A stretch of DNA of 6,076 nt from Pseudomonadota bacterium (GCA_023433445.1 JAEZCS010000003.1:1-6076); one strand, 5' to 3'; shown: positions 1 through 5,710, counted from the first letter of the stretch. Translations and numbers: made by a program. The notes: generated from the letters alone by a model not told the origin.

Positions 1-1214
1 GCGCCCTCCAGCGCCGCGCCGCCGCAATTGACGATCAGCCGCTGCGGCCCGTCGCTGATCTCGATCGCGGTGGTGGAGGCGCATCCCGCCGCTGCCAAAC
101 GCGCCACGGGCGGCGGCGCGGCGTCGATCTGAACGATGGTAGGGCCCGCGACCAGCCGCTGATACCCCCAATCATTCGCCTGCCGCAGCGGCCGCGCGCG
201 CACCCGACTCGCCCGGATCACCGCTTCGACCGTGGAGGGATCGATAGCGCCCGCACCCTGCCAGCTGCCCAGCCCGCCATCGCCATGGGCGAGGCCAAGC
301 AGGGCGGGCACCATCCGCCCCAGCGCTTCGGCCAGGAAGGGCGGCACCTGTTCCCGGCGCACGTCATAGACGGCGCGCACCATGGAAAGCAGCATGATGG
401 CGCCCTGCTGATCCAGCGGCGATCGCGACACGATACCGCCATCGCCATGCACCGCATTGTCGATCGCGCGCTTGAGGCCTGCTTCCCCGAAAATCTTCCG
501 TGCCGCGCCACCGGGCAGCAGCATGGAGGCGGCGACGATGCCGCCCCAGGCGACCAGGCGAGGCAGGCCGAGCGGTGCCTTGTCAGCACCGCGATCCAGA
601 TGCCGCGCCGTGCGCGCGATGCAGTTCAGCACTAGTGAGCGATAGACAAGGTCGCTGGATGACAGGATGAGTGGCGCATGGGCCGACCAGAACAGCAGCC
701 GCCAACCTGCATTGTCCGCTCGCCATGCCGGTTCGCTCGGCGTTTCGGCATGCGCCTCCAGCCACTTGCGCAGCACGGATTCTGCAATCGGCGCACCCTG
801 TTCGCGGGTCGCGGCCGATGACAGGTCGCGCAGCCAGGCGAAGCTGTGCAGATAGTCGGCAAAGGCTGGGGCGACGGTCAGCCGGTCAAATTCCAGCGTG
901 TTGAGCGGCTGTTTCAACCCACGGAACAGGAAATAACCGGCACGGATGGCCTGCCCAGCCTTCGCATCGCCCGCAATCTCATCATCGGGGACCGCGAGCA
1001 GTTTGAGGGGATATTTCCCCTTGAGTCGCCGACCGTGGATCGGCGTCTTCCAGCTCATCAGGTAAAAGCGGTTGGCGATCCGCTGGGCCAGCGACAGACC
1101 CTTGTCATCCGCCACGCGGATGAGGCGCTTGCCCTGTTCGACTTCGTTTTCGGCTGGTTCTGACTCCGCCGTATCCGCAAGCGAAGGGCTGGGGATGCGC
1201 CGCTTGTCGCTCAC
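1..1214 (-). CDS. heparinase II/III family protein (COG5360-like), partial, C-terminus outside window
   Basis: Reading the minus strand from the GTG at 1214 gives an open frame of 404 codons that runs off the left edge with no stop. I recognise it as the N-terminal two thirds of the alphaproteobacterial heparinase II/III-like family, from family experience and not from a search. Residues about 1-30 are a charged, probably disordered leader. From about residue 40 there is a helix-rich region typical of the alpha/alpha-toroid domain, with GDGGIVSRSP near 257-266 and HGDGGLGSWQG near 310-320. The region from about 349 (WGYQRLVAGPTIVQIDAAPP) begins the beta-sheet lyase-like domain, most of which lies outside. 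No signal peptide is visible, so a cytoplasmic location is likely. The substrate is unknown; the family name does not imply heparin. The start is chosen because its GTG overlaps the rpe stop (GTGA) and AAAGGGCGG precedes it. It is probably translationally coupled to rpe. Confidence 0.85.
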   Translation of the reverse strand, partial: MSDKRRIPSPSLADTAESEPAENEVEQGKRLIRVADDKGLSLAQRIANRFYLMSWKTPIHGRRLKGKYPLKLLAVPDDEIAGDAKAGQAIRAGYFLFRGLKQPLNTLEFDRLTVAPAFADYLHSFAWLRDLSSAATREQGAPIAESVLRKWLEAHAETPSEPAWRADNAGWRLLFWSAHAPLILSSSDLVYRSLVLNCIARTARHLDRGADKAPLGLPRLVAWGGIVAASMLLPGGAARKIFGEAGLKRAIDNAVHGDGGIVSRSPLDQQGAIMLLSMVRAVYDVRREQVPPFLAEALGRMVPALLGLAHGDGGLGSWQGAGAIDPSTVEAVIRASRVRARPLRQANDWGYQRLVAGPTIVQIDAAPPPVARLAAAGCASTTAIEISDGPQRLIVNCGGAALEG

Positions 1215-1873
1215 CCGCCCTTTAGCTTCCGGATGTTGTCGGCATAGGCGGCAGGTCCGCCGCGGAATGTAGCGGTGCCCGCGACCAGCACGTCCGCGCC
1301 TGCCTCTATGGCGCGCGGCGCCGTGGCGAAATCGATGCCGCCGTCGACCTGCAGGCGGATGTCGCGCCCGCTCTTGTCGATCATCTTGCGGATCGCCTCG
1401 ATCTTGCGCAGCTGATTCTCGATGAAGCTCTGCCCGCCAAAGCCGGGATTGACGCTCATGACCAGGATCAGGTCGACATCGTCGATCAGATAATCGAGCA
1501 TCTTGGCCGGGGTGCCCGGATTGAGCACCACGCCAGCCTGCACGCCCAGCGACTTGATGTGCTGGATCGAGCGGTGGATATGCGGTCCGGCTTCCGGATG
1601 CACGGTCAGTATGTCCGCGCCTGCCTGCGCGAAGGCGTCCAGATATTGATCCACCGGAGAGATCATCAGATGGACGTCGAACGGCTTCTTGCTGTGCGGG
1701 CGCAGCGCCTTCACGACGGCGGGGCCGATGGTGATGTTAGGCACGAAATGGCCGTCCATCACGTCGATATGGATCCAGTCGCAGCCCGCTTCGTCGATTG
1801 CGCGAACCTCCTCGCCCAGGCGGGCAAAGTCGGCGGAGAGGATGGAAGGCGAGATAAGGATCGGGCTGGTCAT
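1211..1873 (-). CDS. rpe: ribulose-phosphate 3-epimerase
   Basis: This gene encodes a 220-aa TIM-barrel enzyme that interconverts D-ribulose 5-phosphate and D-xylulose 5-phosphate in the pentose phosphate pathway, in the cytoplasm. The length is normal for the family and all signature motifs are present: SPSILSADF (S10 binds substrate), HIDVMDGHFVPN (metal ligand H35, catalytic Asp D37), DVHLM (H68, metal ligand), SVNPGFGGQSF (phosphate/flexible loop near 140-150) and VDGGI (D177, second catalytic Asp), followed by GADVLVAGTATF. I chose ATG at 1873, which gives the usual MTSPILISPSI start; a TTG immediately upstream (1876) would add one residue. No strong Shine-Dalgarno sequence is visible. 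The gene lies downstream of the PAS gene and its TGA overlaps the start of the heparinase-like gene. Confidence 0.97.
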   Translation of the reverse strand: MTSPILISPSILSADFARLGEEVRAIDEAGCDWIHIDVMDGHFVPNITIGPAVVKALRPHSKKPFDVHLMISPVDQYLDAFAQAGADILTVHPEAGPHIHRSIQHIKSLGVQAGVVLNPGTPAKMLDYLIDDVDLILVMSVNPGFGGQSFIENQLRKIEAIRKMIDKSGRDIRLQVDGGIDFATAPRAIEAGADVLVAGTATFRGGPAAYADNIRKLKGG

Positions 1874-1926
1874 CAACAGTCGGCTCTAGCCGCGCCACGG
1901 ATCAAGGGCAACGCCGCAATTCGACC

Positions 1927-1935
1927 TTATCCACA
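1927..1935 (+). promoter_or_regulatory. single consensus DnaA box
   Basis: TTATCCACA, a perfect match to the DnaA-box consensus TTATNCACA, lies in the 91-bp gap between the PAS gene stop and the rpe start. I found no second consensus box nearby, so this is not an origin. It could be a chance match, a DnaA titration site, or a site where DnaA affects transcription into rpe. Confidence 0.4.
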
Positions 1936-1964
1936 GGCTTTTTCGACAGGTGTGGCCGAAGATT

Positions 1965-2450
1965 TCAGGGCAGGGTGAAAATGGTGGGATCAAGGCCACA
2001 GGAACCCCGCGAGCCGCGCGGGAGAAATTGTTTTACGCCATGCAGGCCGACGGTGCGCATGCCCTCCAGGATCGGGGCGGCGATCAGGCGCATTGTGAAT
2101 TTTTTGCCACCCAGCGGGCGAATATCCACGTCCAATGTAAAGCCACGCCGGTACCGGATGGCGTAGGCGCGCAACTGCTCCATCACCTCGCGCGATTCAG
2201 GCTGGTAAAGCGAAACGGCAAGCGGGCGTGAGAGCAGGGCGCCCCTTTCTATGCCGAACAGGTCGTAGACGCCGCTGGTCCAGGACAGGCTGTCGTCGCT
2301 AAGATCGCAATGCCACAGCCCGATGCCGCGCTCGGCCAATGCTTGATCATCGCGCGCGGTGCGATCGTCCAGGGACACGGACGCGAGATGCTGATGCAGG
2401 TCGTAGAGCGGCCAGCTATGGTGCAAGGCGAGGGGCTCGGTCGGGCGCAC
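1965..2450 (-). CDS. stand-alone PAS-domain protein
   Basis: This 161-aa protein consists almost entirely of one PAS-like fold. Residues about 40-66 (GIGLWHCDLSDDSLSWTSG then VYDLFGI) match the opening PAS pattern G.W..D...D...WS..VY.LFG. Residues 82-102 match the linker helices (PESREVMEQLRAYAI), and 103-140 match the closing sheet (RRGFTLDVDIRPL, then FTMRLIAAPI and VGLHGVKQ). No kinase, GGDEF, DNA-binding or other output domain is present, and there is no transmembrane segment. The ligand and partner are unknown. The start is a GTG; an in-frame TAA lies 33 nt upstream with no ATG in between, so GTG is the only long option. The Shine-Dalgarno sequence is poor. It starts 32 nt after the rsmB stop on the same strand, suggesting co-transcription or translation by reinitiation. 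The tail (FLPRGSRGSCGLDPTIF) is not part of the fold. Confidence 0.8.
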   Translation of the reverse strand: MRPTEPLALHHSWPLYDLHQHLASVSLDDRTARDDQALAERGIGLWHCDLSDDSLSWTSGVYDLFGIERGALLSRPLAVSLYQPESREVMEQLRAYAIRYRRGFTLDVDIRPLGGKKFTMRLIAAPILEGMRTVGLHGVKQFLPRGSRGSCGLDPTIFTLP

Positions 2451-2482
2451 ATGTGGACTTTCTGAGTTTCCCTGATGTTAGT

Positions 2483-3769
2483 TCATTGTGCCGCCCGAAC
2501 AAGACGGGCAACGAAAAAGCCGTCCGTGCCGCCCTTGTCGGCCAAGGTGTGGGGCAAGGTGCGTAGCCATCCCTCCGGGTCGGGCGAAATGCCCTCCGGC
2601 AATTCGCCTTGTTGTGCGGGCTGCAGGCTGAAGCTGGGGTTTTGAAGCAGAAACGCTTCCAGCTGCTCTTCACCCTCCGCCTTCTCCAACGAGCAAGTGG
2701 CGTAGATCAGGGTGCCGCCCGGCTTCAGCCATGCAGCAGCGCGGCTCAGGAGTTCGGCTTGCAACTCAGCCAGTTCGGCGATCTGGCGCGGACCAATGCG
2801 GTGCAGCACGTCGGGATGGCGGCGATAGATGCCAGTGGCGGAGCAGGGCGCGTCGAGCAGGATGGCGTCGGCCTGCACGTCAGGTTCCCATTGGCGCAGG
2901 TCGGCCTGGACGATCGTAGCAGCCAGCGCAGTCCGTGCCAGATTCTCGCTCAGTCGCTCCAGGCGCTTCCTCGATTGATCCAGCGCAGTCACCTGCCACC
3001 CTGCGGCGGCGAGCTGCATCGTCTTGCCCCCAGGCGCGGCGCAAAGGTCGAGCACAGTTCGACCTTCTCCCGCTCCCAGCAGGCGAGCGGGGCAGGAGGC
3101 GGCGAGATCCTGAACCCACCAATCGCCTTCAGCAAAGCCGGGCAATTCCACGACCGATGCGTGATCGGGCAGGCGGACATGTCCGGGAGCGAAGCTTTCG
3201 CCGCCCAGCCGTTCGGCCCAGTCCGCCGTTTCCGCCGGATGACGCAGGCTGACGTCTACAGGCGGACGGACCGCATAGGCGCTTGCCGCAGCGGCCGGCA
3301 TGCTGCCGCCCCATTGCCCTTCCCATCGCGCGGCAACCTCTTGGGGCAGGGTGGGCGGATTCGGCAGAACGGGCGCGGCGCGAGTCACCGTGCCGAAGAC
3401 GCCATGCACCAGCTTGCGCGGTCCGCCATCGACCAGTGGCAAGGCGGTCGCGATGGCGGCATGCGGCGCCGTACCCAGCGCGAGCACCTGGATCAAGGCG
3501 ATCCGTAGTACCATGCGCGCCTTCGCATCATCAGGCAGGGGCTGGCGAGTCGCGCCGTCGATCAGCGCATCGACATCAGGCAGATGGCGCAGCGTTTCGG
3601 CGGCAATGGCATGGACCAGTGCGCGATCGGCCGCGGGCAGCCCCTGCGCCGCGCCATGCAAGGCCAGCTCCAGCGGATCGCCCCGCCGCAGGACGGCGTC
3701 GAGCAGGCGTAAAGCGGCGCGGCGGGCAGGGAGGCCAGGAACATCTGCGGAGCGGGGAGGGCGAGCCAT
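2483..3769 (-). CDS. rsmB: RsmB/NOP-type 16S rRNA (cytosine-5) methyltransferase
   Basis: This 428-aa protein is a SAM-dependent m5C RNA methyltransferase. Residues about 14-130 form a NusB-like RNA-binding domain (RRAALRLLDAVLRRGDPLE; DRALVHAIAAETLRH; LVHGVFGTVTR). The catalytic domain follows: WWVQDLAAS at 217-225, SAM motif I DLCAAPGGKT at 241-250, DQSRKRLERL at 264-273, motif IV DAPCSATG at 306-313 (C309, needed for product release), and motif VI YATCS at 356-360 (C359, the attacking nucleophile). It ends with the family's typical TDGFFVARL. Length and domain order fit RsmB, which in E. coli methylates C967 of 16S rRNA; the exact target here is inferred. The ATG at 3769 is supported by AAGGCG six nt upstream. 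htpX ends 101 bp upstream and the PAS gene follows 32 nt downstream. Confidence 0.93.
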   Translation of the reverse strand: MARPPRSADVPGLPARRAALRLLDAVLRRGDPLELALHGAAQGLPAADRALVHAIAAETLRHLPDVDALIDGATRQPLPDDAKARMVLRIALIQVLALGTAPHAAIATALPLVDGGPRKLVHGVFGTVTRAAPVLPNPPTLPQEVAARWEGQWGGSMPAAAASAYAVRPPVDVSLRHPAETADWAERLGGESFAPGHVRLPDHASVVELPGFAEGDWWVQDLAASCPARLLGAGEGRTVLDLCAAPGGKTMQLAAAGWQVTALDQSRKRLERLSENLARTALAATIVQADLRQWEPDVQADAILLDAPCSATGIYRRHPDVLHRIGPRQIAELAELQAELLSRAAAWLKPGGTLIYATCSLEKAEGEEQLEAFLLQNPSFSLQPAQQGELPEGISPDPEGWLRTLPHTLADKGGTDGFFVARLVRAAQ

Positions 3770-3774
3770 GGCGA

Positions 3775-3780
3775 CGCCTT
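3775..3780 (-). promoter_or_regulatory. ribosome binding site of rsmB
   Basis: On the minus strand AAGGCG stands 5 nt before the ATG at 3769. It supports this start, since no other in-frame ATG lies close upstream. Confidence 0.55.
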
Positions 3781-3783
3781 ACG

Positions 3784-3797
3784 TCAATTGTAATTGA
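3784..3797. repeat. 14-bp AT-rich perfect palindrome upstream of rsmB
   Basis: TCAATT-GT-AATTGA is a perfect inverted repeat of 6-nt arms with a 2-nt centre. It starts 15 nt upstream of the rsmB ATG, right beside the Shine-Dalgarno sequence. It sits in an AT-rich patch within otherwise very GC-rich DNA, between htpX and rsmB. The form resembles a dimeric regulator's operator, and it overlaps where a -10 or transcription start could be. No specific regulator can be assigned. Confidence 0.4.
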
Positions 3798-3870
3798 TAA
3801 GTCATGCCTCTTGGGCACGACCAATCGCAACAATCCTCATCCGGCGAGCGCTCGAGTGCGAACAATGGGC

Positions 3871-4803
3871 TCAATCGCGTCCCAGGGGGTCAAGCGCGCT
3901 CGACCGTCGATGCGCGGGCGTGGCCACGGGACTCAGTGCCGATGTGCGCGGCGCCGAAGCAGCGGGAATGCCCATGCCGCCAGCCATCTCCTCCAGCGCG
4001 GCAATGCGCTTTTCCGTAGCGGGATGGGTGGAGAACAGCTCGCTCACATGCACAGGAACGATGTAGAGCTGGGCGGCAGCCGGATTGCGTTCGGCGACAT
4101 GATTGGGGATCATCTGCGCCTTGCCGGAAATCTTTGCGAGCGCGGACGCCAGCGCGCGCGGATTGCCGCTGATCTCCGCGCCGGCTGCATCGGCGCCATA
4201 TTCGCGCGTCCGACTGATCGCCATCTGCACGATCATTGCGGCAAAGGGCGCGACAATCACCGCCATCAGCGTCGCCAGCATGTTGCCATGCCCGTTTTCT
4301 CCGCTCCCGCCACGGAAGAATAGGCCAAAATTCGCGAGCATCGAGACTGCGCCAGCGATGGTGGCCACCATGGTCATGATCAGCGTGTCGCGATTCTTCA
4401 CATGGCCAAGCTCGTGCGCCATCACGCCTGCAATCTCATCGCGGCTCAACATGGACAGCAGGCCCGTGGTCGCTGCCACAGCAGCATTTTCAGGATTGCG
4501 GCCCGTGGCAAATGCGTTCGGGTTCGGCTCGTCGATCAGGTAGACGCGCGGCATGGGCAGCTTCGCCCGCTGTGCCAGATCGCGCACCAGGCCGTAGAAT
4601 TCGGGGGCGCTTTCACCATCCACCTCCTTGGCATTATGCATCGACAGGACGATCTTGTCGGCGTTCCAGAAGGTAAAAAGGTTCATGCCCGCCGCCACCA
4701 GCAGCGCAATCATCGCGCCGCCACTGCCGCCCAGCGTATAGCCTAATGCCATGAACAGCGCCGTCAGCGCCGACAACAGCATCACCGTCTTGAAACCGCT
4801 CAC
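3871..4803 (-). CDS. htpX: membrane zinc metalloprotease HtpX (peptidase M48B)
   Basis: This 310-aa inner-membrane protease degrades misfolded membrane proteins, with its active site facing the cytoplasm. Two hydrophobic helices lie at the N-terminus (about 6-22 and 29-47) and two follow the active-site helix (about 140-163 and 176-198). The zinc site is complete: HELGH at 130-134 (H130 and H134 ligands, E131 catalytic), with the third ligand E201 in SRTREYGADAAGAEI. PNAFATGRNPENAAVAATTGLL near 95-116 is the usual M48B edge-strand region. HPATEKRIAAL near 264 is also typical. The last ~40 residues are Ala/Pro/Ser-rich and probably disordered. The start is GTG at 4803; MSGFKTVMLLSALTALF matches the family's usual N-terminus, and AAAGGAG lies 10 nt upstream (a GGAAG is closer). 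The gene is divergent from the SDHAF4-like gene. A possible heat-shock promoter lies upstream. Confidence 0.96.
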   Translation of the reverse strand: MSGFKTVMLLSALTALFMALGYTLGGSGGAMIALLVAAGMNLFTFWNADKIVLSMHNAKEVDGESAPEFYGLVRDLAQRAKLPMPRVYLIDEPNPNAFATGRNPENAAVAATTGLLSMLSRDEIAGVMAHELGHVKNRDTLIMTMVATIAGAVSMLANFGLFFRGGSGENGHGNMLATLMAVIVAPFAAMIVQMAISRTREYGADAAGAEISGNPRALASALAKISGKAQMIPNHVAERNPAAAQLYIVPVHVSELFSTHPATEKRIAALEEMAGGMGIPAASAPRTSALSPVATPAHRRSSALDPLGRD

Positions 4804-4813
4804 TTGTCTTCCA

Positions 4814-4820
4814 CTCCTTT
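4814..4820 (-). promoter_or_regulatory. ribosome binding site of htpX (supports the GTG start)
   Basis: On the minus strand AAAGGAG lies 10 nt before the GTG at 4803. A second purine stretch, GGAAG at 4808-4812, has a 4-nt spacing. Together they favour GTG over the ATG seven codons further in. Confidence 0.6.
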
Positions 4821-4847
4821 ACAGCCCAGATAGCAGGCCCCGCATGA

Positions 4848-4876
4848 ATATGGGGTTGCCGGCACGGCGCTACAAT
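4848..4876 (-). promoter_or_regulatory. candidate RpoH (sigma-32) type heat-shock promoter for htpX
   Basis: On the minus strand the -10-like element is CCCCATAT (4855-4848), a full match to the enterobacterial sigma-32 -10 consensus CCCCATNT. ATTGTA (4876-4871) lies 15 nt before it, in place of CTTGAA (4 of 6 matches). Against the alphaproteobacterial form as I recall it (CTTG, 17-18 nt, CYTATNT), ATTG-18-CCCATAT mismatches at one position in each element. The predicted transcript start near 4840 would leave a leader of roughly 35-40 nt that contains the Shine-Dalgarno sequence. htpX is a classical heat-shock gene, so the placement is sensible, but the -35 is weak. Confidence 0.4.
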
Positions 4877-4878
4877 CG

Positions 4879-4883
4879 AAAGG
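4879..4883 (+). promoter_or_regulatory. ribosome binding site of the DUF1674 gene (decides the start)
   Basis: AAAGG lies 8 nt before the ATG at 4892. The alternative ATG at 4844 has only a weak AGCAGG upstream, so this site supports the shorter 57-aa protein. Confidence 0.5.
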
Positions 4884-4891
4884 CCTTGGAC

Positions 4892-5065
4892 ATGGGAACA
4901 TATAACGGCAAGCGGCCCGCGCATGTGAAGCCGCCCGCATATCTTTCCAAGAGCCCACCCGTGCCTCAGCCCGATGCCATTGATCACCCTTCGCGTCATG
5001 ACGAGGAACTGAGCCCCGTCCGTTACGGTGACTGGGAACGCAAGGGAATCGCTGTCGATTTTTGA
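4892..5065 (+). CDS. DUF1674 / SDHAF4-like succinate dehydrogenase assembly factor
   Basis: This small 57-aa protein has the DUF1674 C-terminal signature SPVRYGDWERKGIAVDF (41-57), ending at the conserved DF. The family includes mitochondrial SDHAF4/Sdh8, which binds flavinylated SdhA before complex II assembles; that role here is inferred from the family. The N-terminal part (KRPAHVKPPAYLSKSPPVPQP) is Pro-rich and likely unstructured. I chose ATG at 4892 because AAAGG (4879-4883) lies 8 nt upstream and the protein has the usual short length. The frame is open back to an ATG at 4844 and beyond, but that extension overlaps the htpX promoter region and does not look like the family. The gene is divergent from htpX, and the two starts are 88 bp apart. 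Confidence 0.85.
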   Translation: MGTYNGKRPAHVKPPAYLSKSPPVPQPDAIDHPSRHDEELSPVRYGDWERKGIAVDF

Positions 5066-5077
5066 AGTTCGCTCCTG

Positions 5078-5145
5078 CGCCGCCCATCAGTTCATCGCTG
5101 ATTCGGCACGACTTCCGCTGGCCTGTGCCATCATTGCGGGCGGCG
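5078..5145 (+). repeat. inverted-repeat cluster that could fold as a three-way junction
   Basis: The intergenic segment after the DUF1674 gene contains an 8-nt perfect inverted repeat, CGCCGCCC (5078-5085) and GGGCGGCG (5138-5145). It encloses two further small stems: ATCAG/CTGAT (5086-5090, 5098-5102) and GGCAC/GTGCC (5105-5109, 5125-5129). As RNA this could form a closing stem with two branch hairpins. It matches no RNA family that I recognise (not tRNA, 4.5S or tmRNA). GC-rich DNA produces such repeats by chance fairly often. Confidence 0.3.
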
Positions 5146-5162
5146 AGGTATTCCGCCCCTAG

Positions 5163-5203
5163 CCTTTGCCGCCTCCTTTTGTGCAAGGTTTCGGCGGCAA
5201 AGG
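5163..5203. repeat. 11-bp perfect inverted repeat (strong hairpin)
   Basis: CCTTTGCCGCC (5163-5173) and GGCGGCAAAGG (5193-5203) pair perfectly across a 19-nt loop. The loop contains a further CCTT/AAGG stem (5175-5178, 5185-5188). No T-run follows on either strand, so it is not a textbook intrinsic terminator. It ends 24 nt before the GTG of the next gene, so it could end the DUF1674 transcript, protect an RNA end, or affect translation of the downstream gene. Confidence 0.55.
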
Positions 5204-5227
5204 AAGAACAGAAGGCGGGGGCGGGTC

Positions 5228-5689
5228 GTGAATCATATAGCTGAGATAAATGTGAGGGCGGTGTCTGAATATGCGCCGGAGGATGCGGCGCTGCTCTGTG
5301 CTGTGGGTCGTCTGGTCTGTGCCTGGACGATGCTGGAGCAGAGTCTGGAGGCAAAAATCGCCATGATGCGGGAAGCCATGGGTGACGTGCGAACCGTCGG
5401 CACCCGGACGCGGCCGGGAATGGCGAAACTGATGACGGAACTCCGCACGATGGTCGCGATGCGTGACAAGCGCAACGCCAGCGCCTTGACGGAGATTTCG
5501 GATATCGAGCGGCACATGCAAAGGATCGATCGCTTCCGGTCGCTCATCATTGGCGGCTTTCAGCAGCCAGCGCCTGGCGGCTTTACCTGCCGCGACGCGC
5601 GGAACAATCACACGCATGTCTCGCTTGATCACCTCGATGCGGAAATCTCCTCGCTTGAAACGGTGGCGCAGCGCTTGCTGGCCGTCTGA
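5228..5689 (+). CDS. hypothetical protein, helical, 153 aa
   Basis: I do not recognise this family with confidence. The protein is predicted to be mostly helical and soluble. A first long helix runs over about 18-51 (DAALLCAVGRLVCAWTMLEQ, then SLEAKIAMMREAMG). An Arg/Lys-rich stretch follows (55-82), then an acidic-basic helix (88-105) and a C-terminal helix (131-152, LDHLDAEISSLETVAQRLLA). The GRLV..W..LEQ.L helix followed by RFRSLIIGGF and NNHTHVSLDHL loosely recalls HEPN-like proteins with an R....H motif, but the expected His is Gly here, so this is only a suggestion. The start is a GTG with a weak GAAGG/GGGCGGG region upstream; GTG at codon 9 is an alternative. The first ~35 codons use ATA twice plus AGG, TGT, AGT and CGT, less GC-biased than the neighbours. 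An antisense frame here (His/Arg-rich) looks like a shadow. Confidence 0.65.
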   Translation: MNHIAEINVRAVSEYAPEDAALLCAVGRLVCAWTMLEQSLEAKIAMMREAMGDVRTVGTRTRPGMAKLMTELRTMVAMRDKRNASALTEISDIERHMQRIDRFRSLIIGGFQQPAPGGFTCRDARNNHTHVSLDHLDAEISSLETVAQRLLAV

Positions 5690-5690
5690 C

Positions 5691-5710
5691 CGGGCGAGGT
5701 TATCCTCCCG
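5691..5710 (+). terminator. weak terminator-like hairpin after the 153-aa gene
   Basis: CGG(gc)GAGG-TTAT-CCTCCCG forms a 7-bp stem with a 2-nt bulge and a 4-nt loop, starting 2 nt after the stop codon. The only T-run nearby (CTTTTAC) is 12 nt further on, so it is not a convincing intrinsic terminator. Confidence 0.25.

Noticed and set aside
1931..1955. CCACA...TGTGG hairpin upstream of rpe
   Set aside because: It has only a 5-bp stem with a 15-nt loop and no following T-run on the transcribed strand.
2609..3508. Long plus-strand open frame (299 aa) opposite rsmB
   Set aside because: It lies entirely antisense to a clearly real methyltransferase gene, and its translation is Arg/Gln/Gly-rich with no recognisable domain. 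It is a shadow of high GC content.
3794..3824. Sigma-70-like promoter for rsmB (TTGGTC and TATCAA on the minus strand)
   Set aside because: The spacer is 19 nt and both elements match poorly, so it is not strong enough to list as a feature.
3845..3854. Palindrome CGAGCGCTCG between htpX and rsmB
   Set aside because: It is 10 bp with no loop and no T-run, so it cannot act as a terminator hairpin, and such GC palindromes are common in this DNA.
3283..4323. Plus-strand open frame of 346 aa across the rsmB/htpX junction
   Set aside because: It is antisense to both genes and very Arg/Ala/His-rich, with no motif. It is typical of a GC-rich shadow frame.
4751..4891. N-terminal extension of the DUF1674 protein
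   Set aside because: It would overlap the start of htpX and its promoter region, lacks a good ribosome binding site and does not resemble the family N-terminus.
4800..5354. Minus-strand frame of 184 aa across the DUF1674 gene and the intergenic gap
   Set aside because: It is opposite the DUF1674 gene, whose family signature is clear. The translation is His/Pro/Arg-rich and low in hydrophobic order.
5159..5632. Minus-strand frame of 157 aa opposite the 153-aa gene
   Set aside because: It is His/Arg/Pro-rich with no ordered helices, while the plus-strand frame has a regular amphipathic pattern. The plus strand was preferred, although neither has a recognised family.
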